Below are positions 1 through 8,087 of a stretch of 64,000 nucleotides of DNA, piece by piece. Location of the stretch: the NCBI RefSeq assembly GCF_007673775.1, contig NZ_VEAF01000005.1:186001-250000 (forward strand), given 5' to 3'. The notes below the pieces were generated by a model. It searched no databases. It worked only from the letters and a program-made list of their open reading frames with translations, and had not been told where the DNA came from. The stretch is from Curtobacterium sp. 9128 (GTDB lineage Bacteria > Actinomycetota > Actinomycetes > Actinomycetales > Microbacteriaceae). A program made the translations under genes and the position numbers. Within the stretch, counting starts at the first letter, position 1; the number at the start of each line of letters is the position of its first letter.

Positions 1-875
1 ACGGTGTCGGACGCGAGGAGGTACGAGACGGAACCGGCGTCGGCGCCGTCAGCCGAGCCTCCCGGCCCTGCGGGGACGACCGCGTAGGCGATGTCGGGAC
101 CGACGGCGAGCGCCGCGTTCGTCGGCAGCGTCCACGGGGTCGTCGTCCATGCGAGCGCCCGCACCCCGTCCAGGCCGAGCTCGGTCGCGCGGTCGCCGTG
201 CAGCGGGAAGGACACCGTCACCGACTGGTCCTGGCGCATCTGGTAGACGTCGTCGTCCATCCGCAGCTCGTGGTTGGACAGCGGGGTCTGGTCGTTCCAG
301 CAGTACGGCAGGACGCGGAAGCCCTCGTACGCCAGGCCCTTGTCCCAGAGCTGCTTCCACGCCCAGAGGACGCTCTCCATGTAGGTGACGTCGAGGGTCT
401 TGTAGTCGTCGTCGAAGTCGACCCAGCGGGCCTGTCGCGTGACGTACTGCTGCCACTCGTCGGTGTACTGCAGCACGGACTTCTTCGCGGCGGCGTTGAA
501 GACGTCGATGCCCATCGCGTCGATCTCGTGCTTCTCGGTGATGCCGAGCTGGCGCATCGCCTCGAGCTCGGCGGGGAGGCCGTGCGTGTCCCACCCGAAG
601 CGGCGGTGCACCTGCTTGCCGCGCATGGTCTGGTAGCGCGGGAAGACGTCCTTGGCGTACCCGGTCAGCAGGTGCCCGTAGTGCGGCAGGCCGTTCGCGA
701 ACGGCGGGCCGTCGTAGAAGACCCACTCGTCGCACCCGTCGCGCTGGTCGATCGACGCGCGGAAGGTGTCGTCGCCCTTCCAGAAGGCGAGGATGCCCTG
801 CTCGACGGCGGGGAAGCTCGGGGACGGCGAGACGCCGGCAGCGGCGTCGTCATCGCGGTTCAGTGGGTATCGCAC
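1..875 (-). CDS. ileS: Isoleucyl-tRNA synthetase, N-terminal part (cut by window edge)
   Basis: Charges tRNA-Ile with isoleucine in the cytoplasm. About 291 N-terminal residues are present; the C-terminal editing and anticodon-binding parts lie beyond base 1. The class I signature is visible as [13 protein letters not shown], with the HIGH-equivalent HYGH at residues 65-68, followed by the typical GWDTHGLP segment. I chose the GTG at 873-875 because it follows an AGGAG (882-886) at good spacing and lies just downstream of a T-box leader. No complete ATG-initiated frame exists because the gene runs off the window. Family identity is secure; start choice is good. Confidence 0.96.
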   Translation of the reverse strand, partial: MRYPLNRDDDAAAGVSPSPSFPAVEQGILAFWKGDDTFRASIDQRDGCDEWVFYDGPPFANGLPHYGHLLTGYAKDVFPRYQTMRGKQVHRRFGWDTHGLPAELEAMRQLGITEKHEIDAMGIDVFNAAAKKSVLQYTDEWQQYVTRQARWVDFDDDYKTLDVTYMESVLWAWKQLWDKGLAYEGFRVLPYCWNDQTPLSNHELRMDDDVYQMRQDQSVTVSFPLHGDRATELGLDGVRALAWTTTPWTLPTNAALAVGPDIAYAVVPAGPGGSADGADAGSVSYLLASDT

Positions 876-879
876 CGGT

Positions 880-1083
880 TGCTCCTGTGGGTTCGGTTCG
901 TCTCCACGAGGACGGAGCACGGCTCCGCGGTACCACCTCGCTTGCCGTGCGAGATCCGCACGGCCGCTCGTCGTCGGGGATGGTGACGGTCCCGAACCCG
1001 CCCGGTTCTAGTGACGACCCGCTCGGCGAGCGTGCCGCGTTCTTCCGGAAGCTCCCCGGTGATGGCCGGATCGACGCTCTTGC
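880..1083 (-). promoter_or_regulatory. T-box leader of ileS (translational, Ile specifier)
   Basis: Read on the minus strand, 925-938 contains AGGTGGTACCGCGG, the diagnostic T-box sequence that pairs with the uncharged tRNA acceptor end. Upstream is a short stem I in which CCGGCCATCACCGGGG places ATC (1061-1063), an isoleucine codon, as specifier. The T-box is only about 38 bases from the ribosome binding site at 882-886 and no U-run follows, so control is expected at translation initiation, as known for actinobacterial ileS leaders with an ultrashort stem I. A TAAACT -10-like hexamer at 1090-1095 would start the RNA near 1083. The exact ends are inferred. Confidence 0.9.
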
Positions 1084-1118
1084 TGCCCGAGTTTACCCGA
1101 GCGGAGCATGCTGGAGTG

Positions 1119-2150
1119 ATGCCCTCCTCAGAATCACAGGACCGCCCCGAGTCGTTGCTCACCGTCGTCATCGCGTTCGGGGCGAACCTGCTCGTCGCGA
1201 TCGCGAAGACGGTCGCCTCGCTGCTGTCCGGGTCGGCGTCGATGGTGGCCGAGGCCGCGCACTCGTGGGCGGACACCGGCAACGAGGTCTTCCTGCTCGT
1301 CGCCGAACGGCGCGGCGGCCGGAAGCGGGACACGGCCCACCCGCTCGGGTACGGCCGCGAGACCTACATCTGGTCGATGTTCGCCGCGTTCGGGCTCTTC
1401 ACCGCCGGCGCCATCGTGTCCATCTACCACGGCATCTCGGAGCTCGGGGAGACCGGTCCCGCCGAGGACGTCCTGCTCAACTACGTCGTGCTCGCGGTGT
1501 CGTTCTGCCTGGAGGGCACGAGCTTCCTGCAGGCGTACCGGCAGGCGCACGGGGCGGCGACGAAGCGGAAGGTCCCGGTGCTCCGGCACGTGCTGCAGTC
1601 GTCGAACCCGACGCTCCGCGCGGTGTTCGCCGAGGACGCGGCGGCCCTCGTCGGCCTGGTCGTGGCGTTCCTCGGCGTGCTCCTGCACCAGATCACCGGC
1701 CTGGCGGTCTTCGACGCCGTCGGCTCCATCCTCATCGGGGTGCTGCTCGGGGTCGTGGCGATCGTCCTCATCGACCGCAACCGGCGCTTCCTGCTCGGGG
1801 AGAGCACGTCACCGGAGCTCGAGGACGCCGTGCTGGTCGAGCTGCTGAAACGCGAGCAGATCGAACGGGTGACGTACCTGCACCTGGAGTTCGTCGGGCC
1901 GTCGCGGGTGTACCTCGTCGCGGCGATCGACCTGGTCGGCAACGAGGACGAGTCGCACGTGGCCGTCCGGCTGCGGGAGGTCGAGCGGTCCCTGGAGGAC
2001 AGCCAGTACATCGAGGAGGCCGTCCTCACCCTGAGCCTGCCGGACGATGCGTCCCTGCACCCGACCGACACCGACGTGCCGGAGGTGGTCCGGGACGGCA
2101 CCGTGGAGGACGTGGCGTCGGGCGGGGCCGGGGCCCTCCGAGCCGACTGA
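1119..2150 (+). CDS. Cation diffusion facilitator (CDF) metal transporter
   Basis: Predicted proton-coupled exporter of divalent metals (Zn, Co, Fe or Mn) in the cytoplasmic membrane. It has about six membrane segments and the CDF metal site HSWAD (H48 and D52), plus a second acidic site in EDAAALVG of a later helix. A C-terminal soluble dimerisation domain follows the last helix. The open frame reaches upstream to 1011, but that part overlaps the divergent ileS leader and has no ribosome site. ATG 1119 (or GTG 1116) follows GGAG sequences and gives 343 residues, usual for the family. The metal cannot be assigned from sequence. Confidence 0.87.
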   Translation: MPSSESQDRPESLLTVVIAFGANLLVAIAKTVASLLSGSASMVAEAAHSWADTGNEVFLLVAERRGGRKRDTAHPLGYGRETYIWSMFAAFGLFTAGAIVSIYHGISELGETGPAEDVLLNYVVLAVSFCLEGTSFLQAYRQAHGAATKRKVPVLRHVLQSSNPTLRAVFAEDAAALVGLVVAFLGVLLHQITGLAVFDAVGSILIGVLLGVVAIVLIDRNRRFLLGESTSPELEDAVLVELLKREQIERVTYLHLEFVGPSRVYLVAAIDLVGNEDESHVAVRLREVERSLEDSQYIEEAVLTLSLPDDASLHPTDTDVPEVVRDGTVEDVASGGAGALRAD

Positions 2151-2175
2151 GACGGGCGAGCGCGTGGGGTGTCGC

Positions 2176-2871
2176 TCAGCGCGGAGCGGCGCCGCCTGAC
2201 ACCGGAGATCCGCCTGACCCCGGAGATCCGCCTGACCCCGGAGACCCACCCGACCCGCCCGGCGCGCCCGTGTCCAACCCGGCCGCCACCGGCCCGAGCG
2301 CTGCGGCCACGTACTCCACGAGCGGTCGCCGTCCGACGCCCTCCGCCACCCAGACCCCGAACGCCGCAGCAGCCGCCCCGAGCATCGCGCCCGCGACCGT
2401 CTGCGGCCACAGCGCCCGCGCGTCGGAGTCGGTACGGCGTGCCACGAACGCGGCGACGGCGCCGTGCTGCGCCAGCACCCGGGCGGCCACGCTCGAGACG
2501 AGCTCCGCCCCGATGCCCATCACCTCGGCCTGCGCGACCGCCCACGGCACCCGCTCTGGGTCGTGCGCGCGGGCGGCGGCGAGGAGCGCGTGCTCGACGG
2601 CCCGGACCGCCGACCCCTCGGGCGCGGCGGCCAGCAGCGCGGGCAGCGCCCCGACGGCGGCGTCGAGCTCGAGCCACATCACGTCGGACTTCGCCGGGAA
2701 GTAGTTGAAGAACGTCGCGCGGCTCACCCCCGCGCGGGCGGCGATCTGGTCCACGGTGGTGCGGCCGTACCCCTGCTCCAGGAACAGCTCGGCGGCGGCG
2801 TCCGCGAGCACCTCGGCGCTCGAGCGTCGGGGCCGTCCCCCGCGGCGGATGGGTGCGTCCATGCACCCCAT
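2176..2871 (-). CDS. TetR family transcriptional regulator
   Basis: N-terminal helix-turn-helix of the TetR type: the TTVDQIAARAGVSRATFFNYF segment covers recognition helix and hinge. The C-terminal ligand domain is not recognisable to a specific subgroup. The start at 2871 or ATG 2862 lies only 23-32 bases from the divergent substrate-binding protein gene at 2895, so the regulator probably controls that transporter and itself. Odd feature: the C-terminus is a Gly-Ser-Pro repeat tail encoded by 18-bp tandem repeats just before the stop codon, suggesting recent repeat growth into the reading frame. Family call is firm; target is inferred. Confidence 0.85.
   Translation of the reverse strand: MGCMDAPIRRGGRPRRSSAEVLADAAAELFLEQGYGRTTVDQIAARAGVSRATFFNYFPAKSDVMWLELDAAVGALPALLAAAPEGSAVRAVEHALLAAARAHDPERVPWAVAQAEVMGIGAELVSSVAARVLAQHGAVAAFVARRTDSDARALWPQTVAGAMLGAAAAAFGVWVAEGVGRRPLVEYVAAALGPVAAGLDTGAPGGSGGSPGSGGSPGSGGSPVSGGAAPR
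2193..2246. repeat. 18-bp tandem repeat, three copies, coding for GSGGSP units
   Basis: Three head-to-tail copies of CGCCTGACCCCGGAGATC-like units at 2193, 2211 and 2229, differing by one or two bases. On the minus strand they encode repeated Gly-Ser-Gly-Gly-Ser-Pro at the end of the TetR regulator, so copy-number change would keep frame. Confidence 0.85.
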
Positions 2872-2894
2872 TGAACCGCTAGACTCGACCAGCC

Positions 2895-4526
2895 ATGATC
2901 TTGGACCGAGTACAGAAACGCCGCGCCTGTGTCGCGGGCAGCATCGCCGGCGCGACGGCGCTCCTCGTCACCCTCGCGGCGTGCACCGGCAGCGGCCCGA
3001 GTTCCGCGTCGAGCACCCCGCAGTCCGGCGGCACGCTCACCTATGCCTCCGGGGACGCCGAGCCGACCTGCCTCGACCCGCACGTCGGCGGCAACTACCC
3101 GCAGGCACTCCTCGCGAGCCAGTACATCGAGGAACTCGTCGGGCTCCACGACGGCAAGCCGACGCCGTCCCTGGCGACGAAGTGGGCCACGAGCGACGAC
3201 GGCAAGACGCTCACGTTCACACTCCGTGACGGCGTGCACTTCACCGACGGCACCCCGTTCGACGCCGCCGCCGTGGTCCGCAACATCGAGCACGTGCAGG
3301 ACCCGGCCACGGCGTCGAGCACGGGATACCTCGCCCTGCAGTCCATCGAGAAGGCCACCGCGACCGACGACCACACCGTCACGCTGGCACTCAGCCGTCC
3401 GGACAGCGCCCTGCTCGAGTCGTTCTCGCAGGCCTGGGTCGGCATGGAGTCCCCGAAGGCGCTCGACCGGCCGCAGCAGACGAACTGCGAGTCGCCCGTG
3501 GGCACCGGCCCGTTCCGGATCACCGACTGGAAGCACGGCGACCGCGTCACGCTGACGAAGAACGACGACTACTGGGGTTCGACGAAGCCCCGGCTCGCCG
3601 GGCTCGACTGGCGCTTCATCCCCGACTCCACCTCCCGCTACGCGGCGCTGCAGTCCGGCCAGGTCGACGTCATCGACAACGCCCAGCCCGACCAGCTGAA
3701 GGCGGCCTCGGTGAAGGGGACGATCCGGGACCTCGACGCTCCCCGACCCGGTGCATCGAACCGGCTCGAGCTGAACTCCGGCCACGGCGTGTTCCAGGAC
3801 GAGGCCGTGCGGAAGGCGTTCATCGCCGGTGCGCAGGTCGAGCCGGGCATCCGCTCCCTGTTCCTCGGCACGGCGAAGCGCTCGTACTCGGTGCTGTCGA
3901 GCGTCGAGCCCCTCGCGTACTCCGACAAGCGCCTGTTCCAGTACGACCCGGCGACGGCGAAGCGGCTCCTGGACGACGCCGGCTGGAAGGTCGGCGCGGG
4001 CGGCGTCCGTGAGAAGGACGGCCGGCAGCTGACCGTGACGTTCCCGGTGTCGACCAACCAGTCGGTCCCCGCTGAACGCAGTCTCTTCCAGCAGATCCAG
4101 GCGTCCGAAGCCGAGGTGGGCTTCACGGTCAAGCTCGAGGAACTCGACCTGTCGAGCTGGTACGCCGCCCTCGCGAAGAACCAGTACGACGTCGTGAGCG
4201 CGCCGTACACGAAGGTCGGCCCCGACGTCCTCCGGATCCTCTACGACTCCGCGAGCATCACCCCGGCACCGTCCGGCTACTTCGCGAACCTCGCCCAGCT
4301 CGACGACCCGGCCCTCGACACCCTGCTGCAGCAGGCCGCGCAGACCTCGGACAGCAGCACCCGTGCCGACCTCTACCGGCAGGCGCAGAAGACGATCCTC
4401 GAGAGCCGCACGGTGCTCCCCCTGTACGACCAGCAGAACCACTTCCTGTACCGCTCGAGCGTGCACGGCATCGAGACCACCCCGGTCTCGACGCCGTGGT
4501 TCGGCACCGCGTGGATCGACCGCTGA
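2895..4526 (+). CDS. Peptide/nickel ABC transporter substrate-binding lipoprotein (SBP_bac_5)
   Basis: Extracellular lipid-anchored receptor of a dipeptide/oligopeptide or nickel type importer. A signal peptide ends in the lipobox LAAC with Cys30. The mature part carries the family 5 binding protein features: early GGTLTYASG, LDPH, the SLATKW segment and LTFTLRDGVHFTDGTPFDA, a hallmark of Dpp/Opp receptors. Length 543 is normal. First gene of a four-gene operon with overlapping permease and ATPase genes. A TAGACT -10-like hexamer at 2889 region upstream within the short divergent spacer may drive it. The substrate is unknown. Confidence 0.9.
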   Translation: MILDRVQKRRACVAGSIAGATALLVTLAACTGSGPSSASSTPQSGGTLTYASGDAEPTCLDPHVGGNYPQALLASQYIEELVGLHDGKPTPSLATKWATSDDGKTLTFTLRDGVHFTDGTPFDAAAVVRNIEHVQDPATASSTGYLALQSIEKATATDDHTVTLALSRPDSALLESFSQAWVGMESPKALDRPQQTNCESPVGTGPFRITDWKHGDRVTLTKNDDYWGSTKPRLAGLDWRFIPDSTSRYAALQSGQVDVIDNAQPDQLKAASVKGTIRDLDAPRPGASNRLELNSGHGVFQDEAVRKAFIAGAQVEPGIRSLFLGTAKRSYSVLSSVEPLAYSDKRLFQYDPATAKRLLDDAGWKVGAGGVREKDGRQLTVTFPVSTNQSVPAERSLFQQIQASEAEVGFTVKLEELDLSSWYAALAKNQYDVVSAPYTKVGPDVLRILYDSASITPAPSGYFANLAQLDDPALDTLLQQAAQTSDSSTRADLYRQAQKTILESRTVLPLYDQQNHFLYRSSVHGIETTPVSTPWFGTAWIDR

Positions 4527-5557
4527 CGCACGGAGGAGCACCGGACGCCGGACCCGGCCGCCGCGACGGTCCCGTCCCGCTGCGCTGGTCGCACTGGGTC
4601 ATCCGGCGCGCGCTGGGCGGGGTCCTCGTGCTCTGGGCGGTCGCGACGGTCGTCTTCGTCGCGATCCGGCTCATCCCCGGCGACCCCGCGCTCGCGATCC
4701 TCGGCGGCCCCGGCTCGCAGGCCTCCGCGGCCGCGGTCGCCGAGGTCCGCCACGACTACGGCTTCGACCGCCCCCTCGTGGTCCAGTACGCGGTGTTCCT
4801 CGGGCGCCTCGCCTCCGGACACCTCGGCGACTCGTACGCGTTCCGCACCCCCGTGACGACGCTGCTCGCGCAGCAGCTCCCGGTCACGCTGACCCTCGCG
4901 GTCGCCGGACTCGCCGTCGCCTGGGTGCTCGCCGTCGTCGCCGCGTGGTGGTCGACGCAGCGCGGTCGGTTCGCCGCCGGCCTGACCTCGGCGATCAGCG
5001 TCACCGCGAGCGTGACCCCGCACTTCTGGCTCGGCAGCGTCCTCATCGTCGTCTTCGCGAGCTCCCTCGGGTGGTTCCCCGCCGTCAGCGACGGCACCGT
5101 GCGCGGCTGGGTCCTGCCCGTCGTGACGGTCGCCGTCCCGGTGGCCGGGTACCTCGCCGAGACGGTCCGCGACGGCGTGGTCGACGCGCAGCGGTCGGCG
5201 TTCGCACTCGCCGCGCTCGGCCGCGGGGAGACCCGCGCCGGGCTGTTCGGTCGGCACCTGCTCCGGCACGCCGCGCTGCCCGGGATCGCCCTGTCCGCCT
5301 GGGCATTCGGATCGCTCGTGTCCGGCGCGGTCGTCGTCGAGTCGGTGTTCGCGTTGCCGGGCATCGGCCGCGCCCTCGTGACCGCCGTCACCCAGCGGGA
5401 CATGCCCCTCGTCGTCGGCATCGCCATGGTGTCCGCCGCCGCCTACGTCGTCGTGCTCGCGGTCGCGGACGTCGTCGAGCGGGTCGTGGACCCGCGCGGA
5501 GCCACCCGGGACGGAGCCGCACGAGGCAGGACAGCACGAAGCAGGACAGCACGGTGA
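4496..5557 (+). CDS. ABC transporter permease, DppB type
   Basis: First inner-membrane permease of the importer. It has the typical N-terminal helix followed by a short conserved LIPGDPALAILG motif, about six membrane spans and the EAA-like cytoplasmic loop near ALAALGRGETRAGLFGRHLL. The DppB-type C-terminal run of VESVFALPGIGRALVTAV is present. The start is uncertain: a GGAGGAG at 4532 has no usable start codon behind it, so initiation at GTG 4496 or GTG 4511, inside the end of the upstream lipoprotein gene, is most likely. The C-terminal end is a Thr/Arg/Ala-rich repeat. Confidence 0.88.
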   Translation: MVRHRVDRPLTHGGAPDAGPGRRDGPVPLRWSHWVIRRALGGVLVLWAVATVVFVAIRLIPGDPALAILGGPGSQASAAAVAEVRHDYGFDRPLVVQYAVFLGRLASGHLGDSYAFRTPVTTLLAQQLPVTLTLAVAGLAVAWVLAVVAAWWSTQRGRFAAGLTSAISVTASVTPHFWLGSVLIVVFASSLGWFPAVSDGTVRGWVLPVVTVAVPVAGYLAETVRDGVVDAQRSAFALAALGRGETRAGLFGRHLLRHAALPGIALSAWAFGSLVSGAVVVESVFALPGIGRALVTAVTQRDMPLVVGIAMVSAAAYVVVLAVADVVERVVDPRGATRDGAARGRTARSRTAR

Positions 5558-5606
5558 GGGGCAACACGGGGCGGGACAGCACGGTGCGGGGCAGCACGGT
5601 GCGGCT
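5523..5606. repeat. Degenerate tandem repeats around GGACAGCACGGTG
   Basis: Five or so degenerate copies of a 12-15 base unit (GGACAGCACG, GGGCAGCACGGTG) span the junction between the two permease genes. They are translated in two frames, as the tail of the first permease and the head of the second. They contain several GTG codons, which makes the start of the second permease ambiguous. Confidence 0.6.
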
Positions 5607-6399
5607 CCGACCGGCCGGGGCCGTCGCCGCCGCGTTCCTCGCGGTGGCCGTGGTCGCCGCCGTGTGGCCGACGGTCCTCGGCGGCGGCGACCCGCTCGCC
5701 GTGCACCCGGCCGAGGCGCTCCTGCCCCCGGGCGCCGGGCACCTCCTCGGCACCGACGAGTCCGGACGCGACGTCCTCGCCCGGATCGTCGCCGGCACGC
5801 GCGCGAGCCTCGTCGTCGGCGTCGTCGCGACCCTCGTCGGCGGTGGCGTCGGCGTGCTGCTCGGCGTCGCGGCGGGACTCGGCGGCCGGCTCCTCGACGC
5901 CGTGATCGGACGCGTCACCGAGGTCGCCTTCGCGCTCCCCCTGCTCCTGGTCGCCCTGGTCGTCATCGCCGTGACCGGACCGGGTCCCGTCCCCGCGACG
6001 CTCGCCGTCGGGTTCGCGACCGCCCCCGGGTACGCCCGCATCGTCCGCGGGCTCGTCCGCACGGCGCGGTCGTCCCAGGTCGTCGAGACCGCCGTCCTCG
6101 CCGGCCGGTCCCCCGCCCGCATCGTCGTCCGGCACGTGCTCCCCGCGGCGCTCTGGCCGGTCGTGGCCGTCGGCACCCTCGGCATCGGCCAGGCCGTCGT
6201 CTGGGCCTCCGCGCTCAGCTACCTCGGCGTGGGGACGCCGCCACCCGCCCCGGAGTGGGGTGCGATGCTCGCCGACGGCCGCACCTACCTCACCACGGCG
6301 CCGTGGATGAGCACCTTCCCCGGTCTGGCGATCGTCGTCCTCGCGACCGCCGTCACGGTGCTCGGTCGCGCCGTCCGACGATCAGGAGCCGCCCGATGA
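5554..6399 (+). CDS. ABC transporter permease, DppC type
   Basis: Second permease of the importer, with about six spans. The DppC hallmarks HLLGTDESGRDVLARIVAGTRASLVVG and the permease loop in VETAVLAGRSPARIVVRHVLP are visible, as is the C-terminal SYLGVGTPPPAPEWGAML. I chose GTG 5554 because it forms a GTGA overlap with the upstream stop, indicating translational coupling; GTG 5584 or 5599 would remove a low-complexity head of 10-15 residues. The 3' end overlaps the ATPase gene by ATGA at 6396. Confidence 0.87.
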   Translation: MRGNTGRDSTVRGSTVRLRPAGAVAAAFLAVAVVAAVWPTVLGGGDPLAVHPAEALLPPGAGHLLGTDESGRDVLARIVAGTRASLVVGVVATLVGGGVGVLLGVAAGLGGRLLDAVIGRVTEVAFALPLLLVALVVIAVTGPGPVPATLAVGFATAPGYARIVRGLVRTARSSQVVETAVLAGRSPARIVVRHVLPAALWPVVAVGTLGIGQAVVWASALSYLGVGTPPPAPEWGAMLADGRTYLTTAPWMSTFPGLAIVVLATAVTVLGRAVRRSGAAR

Positions 6400-7994
6400 G
6401 CGTGCTGGCCGTCGACGGGCTGTCCGTCGCGATCGGCGGTACCCCCGTGGTCCACGACGTGTCGCTCCGGGTCGAGGCAGGCGAGTGCGTCGCACTCGTC
6501 GGCGCGTCCGGCTCTGGCAAGACGGTCACCATCAGGGCGCTGCTCGGCCTCGCCGCACCCGGCTCCGTCATGCGCGCCGACCGACTCGAGGTGGCCGGCC
6601 TCGACACGCGGTCGTTCTCGGACCGGCGGTGGCGCACGGTGCGCGGTTCCCGGGTCGGCTACGTCGGCCAGGAGGCCCTCGGCGCGTTGGACCCGCTGCG
6701 CCCAGTCGGCCGCGAGGTCGGCGACGTCCTGCGGCTGCACACCGAGATGACCGCCCGTGAGCGGGCGGACGCGGTGCGCGATGCGCTCGCCGCGGTCGAC
6801 CTCGATCCCGCGATCGCGGCGGACGGACGGCTCGCCGGGACGCTCTCCGGGGGCATGCGGCAGCGCGCGCTCATCGCCGCCGCGACGATCGGCGCGCCGG
6901 CCGTCGTGGTCGCCGACGAGCCGACGACCGCGCTCGACGCCGGCGTCGCCGTCCGGGTGATGGAACAGCTCCGGGCGGCGCAGCAGCGCGGTGCCGGGCT
7001 GCTCGTCGTGACGCACGACCTGGGGCTCGTCGCCGGGTGGGCCGACCGGGTGGTCGTGATGGACGGGGGCCGGGTCGTCGAGCAGGGCCCGGTCGCCGAC
7101 GTCCTCCGCACGCCGAACTCCGACGTGACCCGGGCGCTCGTCGCGGCCGCCGGTCTCGGGATCGACTCGACACCGACCCGCTCCGACGACAGTGCGGCGC
7201 ACGGACGCGAGACCGTGCTCGCCGCGACGGACCTGCGGAAGACGTACGACGGCGTGGAGGCCGTCGCCGGGATCTCGTTCGCCCTGCGCCGTGGGCAGGT
7301 GCTCGGCGTGGTCGGGGCGTCCGGCTCGGGGAAGACCACCCTCGTCCGGATGCTGCTCGGGCTCGCGGAGCCGGACAGCGGCACGGTCACCCTCGACGGG
7401 TCCCCGTGGGCACCGCTCCCGGAACGGCACCGACGTGGACGACGAGGACGGATGGCCGCCGTCGTGCAGGACCCCGGGGCGACGTTCGACGAACGGTGGA
7501 GCGTCGAGCGGGTGCTCGCGGACGCCATGACCGACGGCGCCGCTCGACGGGCCACCGGGGCGCTCGGGACGCGGGTCGACGCGGCGCTCCGCCAGGTCGA
7601 CCTCGACCCGGTGCTGCGGGCACGGTCGCCGCTGACGCTCTCCGGCGGGCAGCGACAGCGCCTGGCGATCGCGCGGGCGTTGGCGACCACACCCGACGTG
7701 CTCGTGCTCGACGAACCGGTCACGGCGCTCGACGCGACGGTCCAGCACGCGGTCCTGGGCCTCCTCGAGCGACTGCGCGACGAGACCGGTGTGGCGATGG
7801 TCGTCGTGTCGCACGACCTGCGCGCGGTGCGGCGGATGGCCGACGACGTGCTCGTCGTGCACGACGGCGTCGCCGTCGAGCACGGTCCCGCCGACGAGGT
7901 GCTCCTCCGCCCGACGCACGCCGTCACCGCGCGGCTGGTGCGCGCCGCCGAGCAGCTGGCCTCCGGTCCGGGTCGCCCCGACCGCACGCGCTGA
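6396..7994 (+). CDS. Fused double ATP-binding protein of peptide ABC importer (DppD-DppF type)
   Basis: Two ABC ATPase domains in one 532-residue chain energise the importer. Domain 1 has Walker A GASGSGKT at 36-43, the signature LSGGMRQRA and Walker B VVVADEPTTALD. Domain 2 has a second GASGSGKTT, LSGGQRQRLAIARA and VLVLDEPVTALD. Most characterised Dpp/Opp systems use two separate ATPases; the fusion is common in actinobacteria. The gene starts with ATG inside the stop of the upstream permease. The stop codon lies in the stem of a strong hairpin at 7988-8039, so transcription likely ends with translation. Confidence 0.92.
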   Translation: MSVLAVDGLSVAIGGTPVVHDVSLRVEAGECVALVGASGSGKTVTIRALLGLAAPGSVMRADRLEVAGLDTRSFSDRRWRTVRGSRVGYVGQEALGALDPLRPVGREVGDVLRLHTEMTARERADAVRDALAAVDLDPAIAADGRLAGTLSGGMRQRALIAAATIGAPAVVVADEPTTALDAGVAVRVMEQLRAAQQRGAGLLVVTHDLGLVAGWADRVVVMDGGRVVEQGPVADVLRTPNSDVTRALVAAAGLGIDSTPTRSDDSAAHGRETVLAATDLRKTYDGVEAVAGISFALRRGQVLGVVGASGSGKTTLVRMLLGLAEPDSGTVTLDGSPWAPLPERHRRGRRGRMAAVVQDPGATFDERWSVERVLADAMTDGAARRATGALGTRVDAALRQVDLDPVLRARSPLTLSGGQRQRLAIARALATTPDVLVLDEPVTALDATVQHAVLGLLERLRDETGVAMVVVSHDLRAVRRMADDVLVVHDGVAVEHGPADEVLLRPTHAVTARLVRAAEQLASGPGRPDRTR

Positions 7995-8039
7995 GCGACA
8001 GTCCACGCGCACCGCGGCGCGTGGACCGTCGCTCAGCGC
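7988..8039. terminator. Long hairpin, probably bidirectional terminator
   Basis: Arms of 23 bases (7988-8010 and 8017-8039) pair except for one A/C mismatch, around a 6-base loop. It contains the stop codon of the ATPase gene and lies between convergent genes. No U-run follows, as usual for GC-rich actinobacterial terminators. Confidence 0.8.
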
Positions 8040-8087
8040 GAACCCGCCGGGCCGGACGCGGCGGGCCGGTCGCGGCGGGCCGGACGG

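Noticed and set aside
2724..4541. 605-residue open frame on the minus strand
   Set aside because: Antisense to the substrate-binding lipoprotein, whose lipobox and family motifs are clear on the plus strand.
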